NCBI RefSeq assembly: GCF_006861775.1
Contig: NZ_VDGG01000026.1
Coordinates: 18,766 to 54,485 of the forward strand
From: Psychrobacillus soli
GTDB lineage: Bacteria > Bacillota > Bacilli > Bacillales_A > Planococcaceae
Length of the DNA: 35,720 bases
Reading direction: 5' to 3'
Shown here in pieces: positions 23,218 through 33,364 of the stretch. The position numbers and the translations under genes were made by a program. The notes below the pieces were generated by a model. That model saw nothing but the letters and a program-made list of their open reading frames with translations. It was not told where the DNA came from and did no database searches. Every line of letters starts with the position of its first letter. Positions within the stretch are counted from its first letter, which is position 1.

Positions 23218-24525
23218 ATGCCGGATCAAGAAACCGAGTCAACACCTTTAGAGAATCAGCCAACTTGGCTACAAAGTTACATCGATTCTCCTGAAAAGCA
23301 ACAACAGTTATATAGAAGGACATTGATCATCGTTGTCATTTCACAAATATTCGGTGGAGCAGGGCTTGCAGCAGGGGTAACCGTAGGAGCACTTCTAGCA
23401 AAAGACATGCTAGGTACAGACAGTTTTGCAGGAATTCCGGTTGCATTGATCACTTTGGGTTCTGCTGTAGCGGCGCTACTTGTAGGACGATTATCTCAAC
23501 GTTTCGGGCGACGTTTTGGACTAGCAACAGGATTCTTGACTGGTGGGATTGGTGCGATTGGGGTAGTGATATCAGCAGCTACCAATAATATTCTTCTTCT
23601 ATTTGCATCTCTGTTAATCTATGGGGCAGGTACTGCTACAAATTTACAAGCCCGATATGCAGGTACAGATCTAGCAATGCCAAAACAACGAGCAACAGCA
23701 ATAAGTATTGCAATGGTATCAACCACTTTCGGGGCTGTTGCAGGTCCAAACTTAGTCGAAGTAATGGGAGAATTTGCTGCATCAATTGGGGTTCCCGCCC
23801 TTGCAGGTCCATTCATTTTATCTGCGGCAGCCTTTATACTTGCCGGTTTAGTTCTTCTTATCTTGCTTCGCCCTGATCCTTTTAATGTTGCGAAAGCTAT
23901 TGCTGAAGGAAAGGCCGCGAACAATAGTAAACATTCAGATACTGAATCTACTATAATAGCAAATAACAAACCATTAATTATCGTTGGTGCTACGGTAATG
24001 GTTTTAACACAAATTGTCATGGTTGCAATTATGACAATGACTCCTATTCATATGGGGCATCATGGACATAGTTTAAAAGAGGTCGGTCTAGTTATCGGCT
24101 TCCATATAGGTGGGATGTACCTACCATCTCTTGTAACGGGAATACTCGTCGACAAGGTTGGACGAACGGCAATGGCTATTGCTGCCGGGGCTACTTTACT
24201 TCTAGCTGGTGTTATCGCTGCTATAGCACCTACCGATTCAATCCCAGTACTAATCATCGCTCTCACTCTACTTGGTATTGGTTGGAACTTTGGATTAATA
24301 AGTGGTACGACACTTATCGTAGATGCTACTAATCCGTATACTCGAGCAAAAACACAAGGATCTGTTGATGTATTGATCGCTTTGGTAGGGGCATCTGGCG
24401 GAGCACTGTCTGGCATGGTGTTAGCTCATTCTAGTTATACAACTCTTTCACTTACCGGAGGGATCCTTTCATTATTGCTTATCCCAGTAGTTGTTTGGTC
24501 ACGTAGCAAACAAAGTAATTCTTAA
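23218..24525 (+). CDS. MFS transporter (drug-efflux type)
   Basis: This 435-residue membrane protein has twelve predicted helices and the MFS motif A GRLSQRFGRRFG (about residues 82-93) between helices 2 and 3, with a second, GILVDKVGRTAMA, between helices 8 and 9. A hydrophilic N-terminus of about 30 residues (DQETESTPLENQ) precedes helix 1. The ATG at 23218 follows AAAGGAG at nine bases. It most resembles multidrug-type exporters, but the substrate is unknown. Transcribed alone, convergent with mccB. Confidence 0.87.
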   Translation: MPDQETESTPLENQPTWLQSYIDSPEKQQQLYRRTLIIVVISQIFGGAGLAAGVTVGALLAKDMLGTDSFAGIPVALITLGSAVAALLVGRLSQRFGRRFGLATGFLTGGIGAIGVVISAATNNILLLFASLLIYGAGTATNLQARYAGTDLAMPKQRATAISIAMVSTTFGAVAGPNLVEVMGEFAASIGVPALAGPFILSAAAFILAGLVLLILLRPDPFNVAKAIAEGKAANNSKHSDTESTIIANNKPLIIVGATVMVLTQIVMVAIMTMTPIHMGHHGHSLKEVGLVIGFHIGGMYLPSLVTGILVDKVGRTAMAIAAGATLLLAGVIAAIAPTDSIPVLIIALTLLGIGWNFGLISGTTLIVDATNPYTRAKTQGSVDVLIALVGASGGALSGMVLAHSSYTTLSLTGGILSLLLIPVVVWSRSKQSNS

Positions 24526-24537
24526 ACTTACATTAAT

Positions 24538-24567
24538 GGGTACCAAGTCATCAATGAATTGGTACCC
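24538..24567. terminator. Shared terminator between MFS gene and mccB
   Basis: GGGTACCAA (24538-24546) and TTGGTACCC (24559-24567) form a nine-bp stem between two convergent genes. T-runs are short, so efficiency is uncertain. Confidence 0.6.
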
Positions 24568-24572
24568 CTAAA

Positions 24573-25706
<1,134 letters not shown>

Positions 25707-25723
25707 TTACTTTTCCTCCATTT

Positions 25724-25858
25724 CAAATTCGCCTTGGCATATGTGCTCCTGCGCAAGCTCGTCGCAGGGAAAACAATGCTCCTGCTCGTCGCAGAAAACA
25801 GTGCATTCCGATTTTAATCAACCTTGCTCCATAAAAATCTGTGACTTCTACCGGAGGC
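25724..25858 (-). repeat. Dispersed intergenic repeat inside the sulfur operon
   Basis: This is the second copy of the element at 18389-18573. Both begin CAAATTCGCCTTGGC, share CTCCTGCGCAAGCTCGTCGC and end AAATCTGTG...CCGGAGGC, in the same orientation relative to the host operon. This copy lacks the foldable middle block and instead repeats the CTCGTCGCAG motif. It ends only 18 bases before the mccB start codon. Confidence 0.72.
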
Positions 25859-25866
25859 TTTCATGT

Positions 25867-25897
25867 AACTTAGCCGGGTTTAATCCTCGGCTAAGTT
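25867..25897 (-). other. Hairpin spanning the mccA stop codon
   Basis: AACTTAGCCG (25867-25876) and CGGCTAAGTT (25888-25897) form a perfect ten-bp stem. One arm encodes the last residues of MccA, and the stop codon (25880-25882) lies in the loop. No T-run follows on the minus strand. Confidence 0.7.
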
Positions 25898-26815
25898 GAA
25901 TAGATCATACACTTTTTGACTTAAATAACGTTCGCTTGAGTCCGGAAAAATAGTGACGATATGGCTTCCATCTTTTGCAATTTCAGCTTCTTTCAGAGCA
26001 GCAAAAAAAGCTGCTCCAGATGAACTCCCAACAAGTAATCCTTCTTTTTTTGATAGTGCTCGTAGTTGTGCAAAGGCATCTTCATCACGTACAGTATGAA
26101 TTGCATCAAAAAAAGAACTGTCCATAAATGCAGGTAGAAACTCCATTCCGATTCCTTCCGTCACATGCGAACCTGCAGTTCCACCATTCAAAATAGATCC
26201 AACTGGTTCTACTATTACTGTTTTCACATTAGCATTTCGCTCTTTCAAAAATGTAGATGTCCCCATAAATGTCCCACCAGAGCCGGCTCCTGCAACAAAC
26301 ACATCAATTTGTCCGTCTAAATCTCTCCAAATTTCCGGTCCTAGTGTTTTTTCATAAGTAGCCGGATTCGCTGGATTGGAAAATTGGGATGGTGAAAAAG
26401 CATTTGGAATGGTGGCAACTAGTTCACGTGCTTTATCAATCGCCCCTTGCATCCCAAGAGAAGTCTCTGTATTGACGATTTCTGCTCCCAAAGCGCGCAT
26501 CAACGTTTGTTTTTCCACACTAAACTTTTGTGGGACGACGAATATCACTTTGTACCCTTTCCCAATTGCAGCAAGTGCAATACCTATTCCGGTATTTCCA
26601 GCGGTCGGCTCAATAATCGTACCACCAGGCTTTAGCTTTCCAGATTCCTCTGCATCTTTTATTAAAGATAAACCGAGCCGGTCCTTCACGCTGCCCCCTG
26701 GATTTAAATATTCCAACTTTGCAAAAATCCTGCAATTATTTGGGATAGTAATATGCGTAATTTCCACGATAGGCGTTCTTCCTATTAATTCCTGGACACT
26801 ACGAAAATAGTTCAT
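25880..26815 (-). CDS. mccA: O-acetylserine-dependent cystathionine beta-synthase (MccA-like)
   Basis: This cytosolic PLP enzyme of the CysK/CBS fold (311 residues) has the PLP lysine Lys44 in NPGGSVKDR, the substrate loop EPTAGNTGIG and the phosphate-binding GAGSGGT. It lacks the CBS-pair regulatory domain. In this operon it should make cystathionine from O-acetylserine and homocysteine; plain cysteine synthase is the alternative. The ATG at 26815 shares one base with the luxS stop (TAATG), with AGAGGAAG ahead, so the longer in-frame start at 26845 is rejected. Confidence 0.88.
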   Translation of the reverse strand: MNYFRSVQELIGRTPIVEITHITIPNNCRIFAKLEYLNPGGSVKDRLGLSLIKDAEESGKLKPGGTIIEPTAGNTGIGIALAAIGKGYKVIFVVPQKFSVEKQTLMRALGAEIVNTETSLGMQGAIDKARELVATIPNAFSPSQFSNPANPATYEKTLGPEIWRDLDGQIDVFVAGAGSGGTFMGTSTFLKERNANVKTVIVEPVGSILNGGTAGSHVTEGIGMEFLPAFMDSSFFDAIHTVRDEDAFAQLRALSKKEGLLVGSSSGAAFFAALKEAEIAKDGSHIVTIFPDSSERYLSQKVYDLFNLAED

Positions 26816-27285
26816 TATGCTTCCTCTTGATAGATTTGGCGCCATTCATCTTTTTTAGCGAGCATTTCCGATGCAATTTCTTTTGCACCTTCTAAGCTGT
26901 GACTTGCCGCCCATCCACATTGCACTTCATTGCAAGCTGGCACTTCCGTTGCTTTTAGCACATCTTCTAATGTTTTTTCTAAAATCTCTAAAATTTCATC
27001 ATAGTTTTCATGATTAATAACCGATAAATAAAATCCAGTTTGGCATCCCATTGGACTAAGATCTACTACTTGATCCGAATGATTACGAATATTTTCTGCC
27101 ATTAAATGCTCTAATGAATGCAGAGCTGGCATTTTCATATGTTCTTTATTTGGCTGCTTAAAACGAATATCGTATTTATAAATTTCATCTCCACGAATTC
27201 CTTCTTTTGTGCCTGCTAAACGGACAAATGGTGCTGCTACCTTTGTGTGATCTAAGTTAAAACTTTCTACATTCATTTTTTGCAT
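26815..27285 (-). CDS. luxS: S-ribosylhomocysteine lyase LuxS
   Basis: LuxS splits S-ribosylhomocysteine into homocysteine and the autoinducer-2 precursor DPD. All key residues are visible in 156 residues: metal ligands His56 and His60 in HSLEH with catalytic Glu59, the third ligand Cys123 in QCGWA, and catalytic Cys81 in MGCQTG. AGGAG lies eight bases ahead of the ATG. It is placed between yrrT and mccA, where B. subtilis has the nucleosidase mtnN, and hands homocysteine straight to MccA. Confidence 0.96.
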   Translation of the reverse strand: MQKMNVESFNLDHTKVAAPFVRLAGTKEGIRGDEIYKYDIRFKQPNKEHMKMPALHSLEHLMAENIRNHSDQVVDLSPMGCQTGFYLSVINHENYDEILEILEKTLEDVLKATEVPACNEVQCGWAASHSLEGAKEIASEMLAKKDEWRQIYQEEA

Positions 27286-27296
27286 TTTTATCGCTC

Positions 27297-27935
27297 CTAT
27301 AATTTATTCGCTTCCATTAACCAAACAAAATCATTCATTCTCGTAAAATGTACTTGAAAACCCGCTTCGTCGAACAATTTTGTTAAGATTGGGATCGTCG
27401 TATAATATTCTCTTTCTAGATCGTCTGCTACATGATGAAATCCACGTGCTCTTTCTTTTGCAATTCGCTCTTGTTTTGCCTCTTCAGATATAAAAGCAGT
27501 ATCTGCAAACACCACTTTCCCGTTTGTCGGTAGAAGTGCTGCATACTTTAGTAATGCCTCTCTTTTTTCTTCATCAGTCAAATGATGAAATACATACGTA
27601 CTGACAAATGCATTGATACTTTCAGTTCCTACTTCAAACTGTATCAAATCCCCATCGATTACTTTAATAGAAGGAAAGCGTATAGCTGTCGCATGACGCA
27701 TCTTTGTATTAGGTTCGATACCAATGACAGAAAAACCTGCTTCTACTAACTTAGCAGTTAAATTTCCGGTTCCAGTTCCAAATTCAATGACCTTGCCAGA
27801 AACACTGGATGCAACTGCATTTAATATATTATCGTATCCTTCAAATACATCTCGGTACTCCGGATCTTCTCCAGCAACCGAAGCCTCATAAGAATCAGCC
27901 CACTCATCAAAAATATCAACAAACTCTCTGCCCAT
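27297..27935 (-). CDS. yrrT: YrrT-like SAM-dependent methyltransferase
   Basis: This 212-residue class I methyltransferase has the SAM loop [19 protein letters not shown] (about 49-67), followed by VIGIEPN. The N-terminus [23 protein letters not shown] matches YrrT, the first gene of the Bacillus homocysteine-to-cysteine operon. Its acceptor is not established. AAGGGG lies seven bases ahead of the ATG. A strong promoter is found at 28002-28029. Confidence 0.86.
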   Translation of the reverse strand: MGREFVDIFDEWADSYEASVAGEDPEYRDVFEGYDNILNAVASSVSGKVIEFGTGTGNLTAKLVEAGFSVIGIEPNTKMRHATAIRFPSIKVIDGDLIQFEVGTESINAFVSTYVFHHLTDEEKREALLKYAALLPTNGKVVFADTAFISEEAKQERIAKERARGFHHVADDLEREYYTTIPILTKLFDEAGFQVHFTRMNDFVWLMEANKL

Positions 27936-28001
27936 CTATTAACCCCTTTTTAAAACTAGATTATTCCTAGTCGATTACTTTGGTTAGGCGTAATATAAAT
28001 A

Positions 28002-28029
28002 GTTATATCATAATTGGCAAAATTGTCAA
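28002..28029 (-). promoter_or_regulatory. Sigma-A promoter of yrrT-luxS-mccA-mccB
   Basis: On the minus strand, a perfect TTGACA (28024-28029) and TATAAC (28002-28007) are 16 bases apart. The roughly 65-base leader contains the dyad CTAG-GAATAAT-CTAG (near 27957-27971), a possible site for a cysteine regulator such as CymR; I cannot confirm the match. Confidence 0.75.
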
Positions 28030-28031
28030 AC

Positions 28032-28066
28032 AAAAAAAGGTCTCTCTACAATTAGAGAAACCCTTT
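28032..28066 (-). terminator. Intrinsic terminator of the SLC13 gene
   Basis: AAGGGTTTCTCTA pairs with TAGAGAGACCTTT, allowing G-U pairs, followed by seven T residues on the minus strand. It ends just before the -35 box of the yrrT operon. Confidence 0.85.
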
Positions 28067-28072
28067 TCAACA

Positions 28073-29923
28073 TTACAAAGGAAAAAATAGCGGGATAACA
28101 ACCATCATGACGAGGAACATAACAATTTGTAACGGAATTCCCGCTTTCATAAAATCGAAAAACTTATATCCACCCGCTGTCATCACTAATGCATTTGTTG
28201 GTGATGCAACTGGTGTTGCAAAAGCCATACTTGACGAAACTGCGATTGCTATTAAAAACGTATACGGATTTGCCCCCATGCTTATTGCAGCACTCATCGC
28301 AATTGGTGCAAACAAAACAGCCGTAGCCGTATTACTTATAAATTGTCCAAACACCATCGTAATAAAATAGATACCTATAAGTACGCCCATCGCCCCGAAG
28401 CCGCCGAGTAGATTAATAATTCCCTTCGAAAGAATGACCATTCCGCCCGTTTTCTCTAGAGCTGTAGCCATAGGAAGCATCGCTGCTATTAATACAATAC
28501 TCTCCCAGTTCATCTTTCCATATGCATCATCCATATTTCGCAAGCACCCTGTAACAATCATTAACACTGCCCCAATTAAAACAGATATGACAGCGGGAAA
28601 AACCTCAGAAATCATCAGAATAATCATAAATAACATAATTGCCCCTGCAATGGGTGCTTTTCCACTAGCTGCGGCAATACTTGCATGTTCTTTCGGCTGT
28701 CCAACAACGACGACATCTTGCATCGCTTTCGACAGCATTTCTATTTCATCCCATGCTCCTTGCACTAAAAGCGCATCCCCAAAACGAAGCCGTACATCTG
28801 CCATTTCGCTTAGTACATAATCCCCTTTACGATTTACACCTAGTATATTCAAATTATACTTTTCCCGAAAACCAATACTACCAACCGTTTCATTTATTAA
28901 GCTTGAATGTGGAGTTAAAAGCACTTCAGCAATACCTAACTGTTTCGATACAAGCACGTCTGCTTCCGATTCTTCCTGATCTATTTCTAATGAAAAATCC
29001 TTCGCAAATTGTTCCATACTACTAAATGCACCTTGCACAAATAATATATCCTTCGCATGAATAATACTAGTTGGTCCAGCCATTTCCTGATACGTAATCG
29101 GTAACAGATTTATGCCTTCTATCGATTTACGATCTATTTTTAAAATAGCTAAATGATACTTAGCCGGAAGCTTCAATTCAGCCAGTTGCTTTCCTATTAT
29201 CAGTGAATGCTCTGGAACGATAAGCTTGTGTAAGCTCCCGCCAAGTTCATAGTCGATTGCCAATTGTTTAGGCGAGAGCTTATGCCCCTCTTTTAATGCG
29301 TTTTTATTTTTCGCATTTGGTAATACAACATTTCGAGCTACAACGAAATAAAGGATACCAACAAATATAGCAATAACCCCAACTGGTGTAATTTCAAAAA
29401 AACCAAGCTTTTTATAGCCGTTATCTACCAATACTTGGCTAACAATTAAATTAGCCGGTGTTGCAATTAGCGTCAAAAGCCCAGACAAACTACTGATATA
29501 CGATAGCGGTATTAAATACTTCGACGGACTACTATTAATACTGATCGCAATACTTATAACAATCGGTAGCATTAATGCAACTGTCCCTGTGTTACTCATA
29601 AATGCCCCAACTATACCGGTAATAACGAGTAATAAAATAAATAATCTATTTTCACTTTTTCCAGACCATTTAAGAAGTAAATTGCCAGCCGTCTGTGCAA
29701 GGCCTGTACGCACGATCCCCGCACCTACAACAAACAGTCCCGCAATCATGATTACGACAGAATTCGAAAAACCTGCTAGCGCTTCTGTTGGTTCTAAAAC
29801 TCCCGTAATAACAAATGCCAATAATGCCAAAACAGCAACCAAATCTGCTCGCACTCGGTTGCTAATAAATAACACAATACTTATTGCTAAAATACTAAAC
29901 GTAATAACAAGCTGCATAACCAC
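28073..29923 (-). CDS. SLC13-family permease with two TrkA-C domains
   Basis: This membrane carrier of about 616 residues has an N-terminal helix bundle, two cytoplasmic TrkA-C (RCK-C-like) domains in the middle (roughly 225-305 and 315-400, each with a VxxxSxLxGKxLxEL-like pattern) and a C-terminal bundle. NTGTVALMLPI and NTATAVLFAPIA are the two ion-binding repeats. Relatives carry sulfate, dicarboxylates or phosphate with sodium. Being upstream of a cysteine operon makes sulfate tempting but unproven. A TATAAT (29953-29958) lies three bases from the ATG at 29950, so I prefer GTG 29923 (GGAAAGG ahead) or ATG 29917. Confidence 0.86.
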   Translation of the reverse strand: MVMQLVITFSILAISIVLFISNRVRADLVAVLALLAFVITGVLEPTEALAGFSNSVVIMIAGLFVVGAGIVRTGLAQTAGNLLLKWSGKSENRLFILLLVITGIVGAFMSNTGTVALMLPIVISIAISINSSPSKYLIPLSYISSLSGLLTLIATPANLIVSQVLVDNGYKKLGFFEITPVGVIAIFVGILYFVVARNVVLPNAKNKNALKEGHKLSPKQLAIDYELGGSLHKLIVPEHSLIIGKQLAELKLPAKYHLAILKIDRKSIEGINLLPITYQEMAGPTSIIHAKDILFVQGAFSSMEQFAKDFSLEIDQEESEADVLVSKQLGIAEVLLTPHSSLINETVGSIGFREKYNLNILGVNRKGDYVLSEMADVRLRFGDALLVQGAWDEIEMLSKAMQDVVVVGQPKEHASIAAASGKAPIAGAIMLFMIILMISEVFPAVISVLIGAVLMIVTGCLRNMDDAYGKMNWESIVLIAAMLPMATALEKTGGMVILSKGIINLLGGFGAMGVLIGIYFITMVFGQFISNTATAVLFAPIAMSAAISMGANPYTFLIAIAVSSSMAFATPVASPTNALVMTAGGYKFFDFMKAGIPLQIVMFLVMMVVIPLFFPL

Positions 29924-29952
29924 ATGCGCCCTTTCCGTCAGATAATACATCT

Positions 29953-29958
29953 ATTATA
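29953..29958 (-). promoter_or_regulatory. -10 box of the SLC13 gene
   Basis: TATAAT on the minus strand, 30 bases upstream of the preferred GTG start. No clear -35 is seen at 17 bases. Confidence 0.45.
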
Positions 29959-30050
29959 TAAGAAGTCGGGGGTAAGTGCTTCATCCCAACTATCGCTTCA
30001 ATAAGTGTTTCACAAAGTGCCACATATTTTTCACAAAAGTATTTTTCATT

Positions 30051-30089
30051 AAAAATGCAGTGAGCTATTCAATACTCACTGCATTTTTT
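30051..30089 (-). terminator. Intrinsic terminator of the NUDIX gene
   Basis: AAAAATGCAGTGAG (30051-30064) pairs perfectly with CTCACTGCATTTTT (30075-30088), with T-runs on both strands. It is 17 bases past the NUDIX stop. Confidence 0.88.
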
Positions 30090-30105
30090 CATATTCGAAT
30101 GGAAT

Positions 30106-30867
30106 TTATTTCTCTACGTATTTTCGCAAAATAGGTTCTAAATAGTCTTCTTTGAAAAATGTACTATTCGCCAAAAATGCTTCTACGCTCTCTTTTTCTA
30201 ACTGCAGAAAGACAAATTCATCGAATTCTGGTTGTTCTCCTTTTTCAATTAGACGCTGATTGTGTTTTTCGAATAATACTTGAAGTTCATTTGAAGTATC
30301 GTTTACTTGAAGTTCAAACATTACTGCCCAAAAATCATATGTCCCTTTACTTTTCAAAAACCTAGGAGCAAATGATTTCACATAAGGAGACTCGATAAGT
30401 AAACCCATTTCCTCTTCTAATTCTTTTCCAATACTTTTCTCCAAATTAAAAATAAAGCCATCCAAATCGGTCTCGTCTAAACCTCCACCAGTAAATTGCA
30501 TTCTACCAGGTGTCGAAGTATGTTCATTCATCTTGCCGAAAGCAATATAATTGTCGATCGTAATAACGGCTACACATGTGAATATGACTTTACAAGGAAA
30601 TGCGCAACCTTCGTGACGGATTGTGTAAAGATAGTGTTTATAATCTGTTTTTGCTACTGTCACTTGAAGTTCTTTCGGTGTATTATTAATTTGGGTAATC
30701 GTAAATACTTCTCCATTGCGCAAATGAGGATTAATTTTTATCTGGTTGTCCCAATATTTTTCATGCTGCTTCTTTATACTTACTGGCAAATCGTATGATT
30801 CCGGATCATACTTAACGGTAACTTTGGCAGGTGTTTCTTCGATTAATATCGGTTCTATTTTATTCAC
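30106..30867 (-). CDS. NUDIX hydrolase
   Basis: This pyrophosphohydrolase has 253 residues. The NUDIX box is recognisable in the middle as GGGLDETD, then KSIGKELEEEMGLL (about 140-172), with the REUxEExGU core written as KELEEEMGL; the first part of the box carries a few extra residues compared with the standard 23-residue form. The N-terminal 85 residues are not typical and may form a substrate or partner domain. The GTG start at 30867 lies inside the last codons of the broken fetB, so the two were once, and may still be, cotranscribed. Substrate unknown. Confidence 0.85.
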   Translation of the reverse strand: MNKIEPILIEETPAKVTVKYDPESYDLPVSIKKQHEKYWDNQIKINPHLRNGEVFTITQINNTPKELQVTVAKTDYKHYLYTIRHEGCAFPCKVIFTCVAVITIDNYIAFGKMNEHTSTPGRMQFTGGGLDETDLDGFIFNLEKSIGKELEEEMGLLIESPYVKSFAPRFLKSKGTYDFWAVMFELQVNDTSNELQVLFEKHNQRLIEKGEQPEFDEFVFLQLEKESVEAFLANSTFFKEDYLEPILRKYVEK

Positions 30868-31255
30868 TCCACTTCTTCAACTGCAAATCCTTCGTAAATA
30901 AGTTTTTATAACAAAGCACACTCAACATCATACTCGTAATGGCAGACGAATTAGTAAACACGAAAATGATTAATCATTGATAGCGAACAGCTTCTACTGG
31001 GTCCGCTCCGGCAATAATCATTCCGGTCATCATATCTGGGAGTTGCATTAGTCCTACTGTTTTCATTGCATCAATGGCCGGAATCATTCTAAACTTCACC
31101 GATCGTTTGAGTACATCTTGTACTGCCTGTCTACTCGTTGCGCCAAGCGCAAGTAATGTCTCAATTTCTCCTTTAGAGCTTTCCGTTTCGCGTTTTAATT
31201 GCGTTAAAAATAAACCACAAGCAACCATCGCATTGTTTGTTCTGCTGTATGCCAA
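30860..31255 (-). pseudogene. fetB: Remnant of iron-export ABC permease FetB (UPF0014)
   Basis: The readable frame (31255 down to 30974) encodes NNAMVACGLFL, LGATSRQAV, FRMIPAIDAMKTVGLMQLP and MMTGMIIAGADPVEAVRYQ, the second half of FetB. A TGA at 30974-30976 interrupts it, yet the same frame continues with LIIFVFTNSSAITSMM and YKNLFTKDLQL, the normal FetB C-terminus, to a stop at 30860. About the first 120 residues are gone; an acetyltransferase gene lies where they should be, and no fetA ATPase is present. So it is a decayed gene: N-terminal deletion plus nonsense codon. Confidence 0.88.
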
Positions 31256-31292
31256 TAATTTTTCGTTAAGCCTTTCATTTCACATAAAGCTG

Positions 31293-31826
31293 TCATTCAT
31301 TCTCTTCCCACTCTTCTCTTAATAAACCCATTCGAATAGAATCATAATAAACGCCGTCATAATAACGGCATTTTCGAAGGCGTGCTTCCATCGTCATCCC
31401 TAACTTTTCACCGACTTTGATCATGCGCTCGTTGCCAGACCAAGTTGTATAGCCTACGCGTACAAGTGGTAATTCTTTAAATAAATGCGTAATCCACATG
31501 CGAAGTGCCTTTGTTCCAATTCCGCCACTCCAATACTGGGGTTCATAAATAACGATGCCCATCTCTAACCAGAGCGACTCTTCGTGCTCCCAATAATAAC
31601 AAAGTGATCCTACTAATTCGTTATCTACGTAAATACCCCACATATCTTCTTGGTTAATCAGCTGATCCTTTTTCTCTAGAAATTGCTCTAATGTTTTCGG
31701 CTGGTACGGAAAATAAGGTGCGTCCCACTTTTTCCACTCTGGCGATGCTTCTTTTGCACTCAATTTCCAAAGTCTTACAATTTCTTTTTCTACTATAGGT
31801 CTTATCATAATATGTTGCATTTTCAT
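31293..31826 (-). CDS. GNAT-family acetyltransferase (RimJ/RimL type)
   Basis: The 177-residue enzyme has the layout of ribosomal-protein or small-molecule N-acetyltransferases: IRPIVEKEIVRLWKLS at the start, LEMGIVIYEPQYWSGGIGTKALRMW as the acetyl-CoA strand and loop (about 90-114), and VRVGYTTWSGNERMIKVGEKLGM with the usual Asn-x-x-x-Ile late motif. The target is unknown. It stops 38 bases before the fetB remnant and ends the transcript's healthy part, so it may read through into the remnant and the NUDIX gene. Confidence 0.88.
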   Translation of the reverse strand: MKMQHIMIRPIVEKEIVRLWKLSAKEASPEWKKWDAPYFPYQPKTLEQFLEKKDQLINQEDMWGIYVDNELVGSLCYYWEHEESLWLEMGIVIYEPQYWSGGIGTKALRMWITHLFKELPLVRVGYTTWSGNERMIKVGEKLGMTMEARLRKCRYYDGVYYDSIRMGLLREEWEENE

Positions 31827-31955
31827 GACCCCCGTCCTACTTGCATATCCATAATATTATCATAATTTCGTTCATATGACCGTATGCACCAAGCACTTCG
31901 TTGTGTTAAAGTGTTATATAACAAAAATATTATTAGAAAAAGGAGTGACACAACT

Positions 31956-33311
31956 TTGGGTGGAAATCAGCAATTACAACGAGGACTCGAACAACGGCAT
32001 ATCACCCTCATGTCTTTAGGTGCAGCAATTGGAGTCGGACTATTTTTAGGCTCTGCAACGGCAATTCGGCTAGCTGGACCTGCAATTCTTATTTCATACA
32101 TAATTGGTGGATTAGTTATATTAATAATTATGCGTGCACTTGGAGAAATGGCGGTACATAATCCCGTTTCAGGTTCATTTAGTAGATATGCACAGGATTA
32201 CTTAGGACCACTTGCAGGTTACATCACCGGTTGGAATTATTGGTTTTTATGGGTTGTTACATGTATGGCTGAAATTACAGCTGTAGGTGTTTATATGCAA
32301 ATGTGGTACCCTGATACACCTGCATGGATTTGGGCATTATCAGCACTTGTTATAATGACATTAGTAAACTTAATCGCAGTGAAGGCTTATGGTGAATTCG
32401 AATTTTGGTTTGCTCTAATAAAAATTATCGCAATTGTAGCAATGATTTTCGTTGGATTTGGAGTAATCATTTTTGGTATTGGGAATAACGGAATAGCTGT
32501 TGGAATTAGCAACTTATGGTCGAATGGTGGATTTGCACCAAATGGAGTTACGGGAATTTTAATGTCGCTACAAATGGTCATGTTCGCTTATTTAGGAGTA
32601 GAAATGATTGGTGTAACAGCAGGAGAAGCAAAAAATCCAAAAACCGTTATTCCTCGCGCAATCGACACTGTTTTCTGGCGTATTCTTATTTTCTATGTTG
32701 GGGCTCTTTTCGTCATTATGTCCATTTATCCATGGAATGAAATCGGTCAAAATGGAAGTCCATTCGTTTTAATGTTTGAAAAAATCGGCATCGGACCAGC
32801 TGCTGGCATTATTAACTTCGTCGTATTAACGGCAGCACTTTCTAGCTGTAACAGTGGTATTTTCAGTACTGGTCGTATGTTATTTAACTTAGCTGAACAA
32901 AAGCAAGCTTCTCCTAATTTCAAGCGAATTAATGGAGCTGGCGTACCTGCTAGAGCAATACTATTTTCTGCCGTTTTACTATTAGTCGGTGTTTTATTGA
33001 ATTATCTTGTTCCGGAAAAAGTATTTATATGGGTAACGAGTATTTCAACTTTTGGGGCGGTTTGGACTTGGGGAATTATTTTGTTGTCTCAGTTAAAATT
33101 CCGTAAGACCCTTTCTAAAGGGCAAGTTTCTAAATTATCATACAAAGCTTTGTTCTATCCGTTTGGGTCGTATTTAGCCCTTGCCTTCTTACTATTAGTA
33201 CTTGGGCTCATGGCCTATTTCCCTGACACACGCATTGCGTTAATCGTAGGACCAATTTGGATAATCTTCCTAGTATTTATGTATTTTAATAAAGGTTTGC
33301 ATAAGAAATGA
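31956..33311 (+). CDS. APC-family amino acid permease
   Basis: This amino acid:H+ symporter of 451 residues has twelve predicted helices. The family opening QRGLEQRHITLMSLGAAIGVGLFLGSA is intact, along with GPAILISYIIGG, GEMAVHNPVSGSF and TAGEAKNPKTVIPRAI, placing it in the AAT group with proline-, alanine- and aromatic-specific permeases. The start is the TTG at 31956, ten bases after AAGGAG; the frame runs back to 31884 without a ribosome site. Monocistronic, ending in a strong terminator. Substrate not resolved. Confidence 0.9.
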   Translation: MGGNQQLQRGLEQRHITLMSLGAAIGVGLFLGSATAIRLAGPAILISYIIGGLVILIIMRALGEMAVHNPVSGSFSRYAQDYLGPLAGYITGWNYWFLWVVTCMAEITAVGVYMQMWYPDTPAWIWALSALVIMTLVNLIAVKAYGEFEFWFALIKIIAIVAMIFVGFGVIIFGIGNNGIAVGISNLWSNGGFAPNGVTGILMSLQMVMFAYLGVEMIGVTAGEAKNPKTVIPRAIDTVFWRILIFYVGALFVIMSIYPWNEIGQNGSPFVLMFEKIGIGPAAGIINFVVLTAALSSCNSGIFSTGRMLFNLAEQKQASPNFKRINGAGVPARAILFSAVLLLVGVLLNYLVPEKVFIWVTSISTFGAVWTWGIILLSQLKFRKTLSKGQVSKLSYKALFYPFGSYLALAFLLLVLGLMAYFPDTRIALIVGPIWIIFLVFMYFNKGLHKK

Positions 33312-33364
33312 CTTAATCGAGCGAGAGTTCGATCGATTGTGTCATAAGATTGATCGATTCACCT

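Noticed and set aside
27936-28023. SAM or T-box riboswitch ahead of yrrT
   Set aside because: The leader is only about 65 bases with no conserved SAM or T-box core and no terminator, so protein-based control is more likely.
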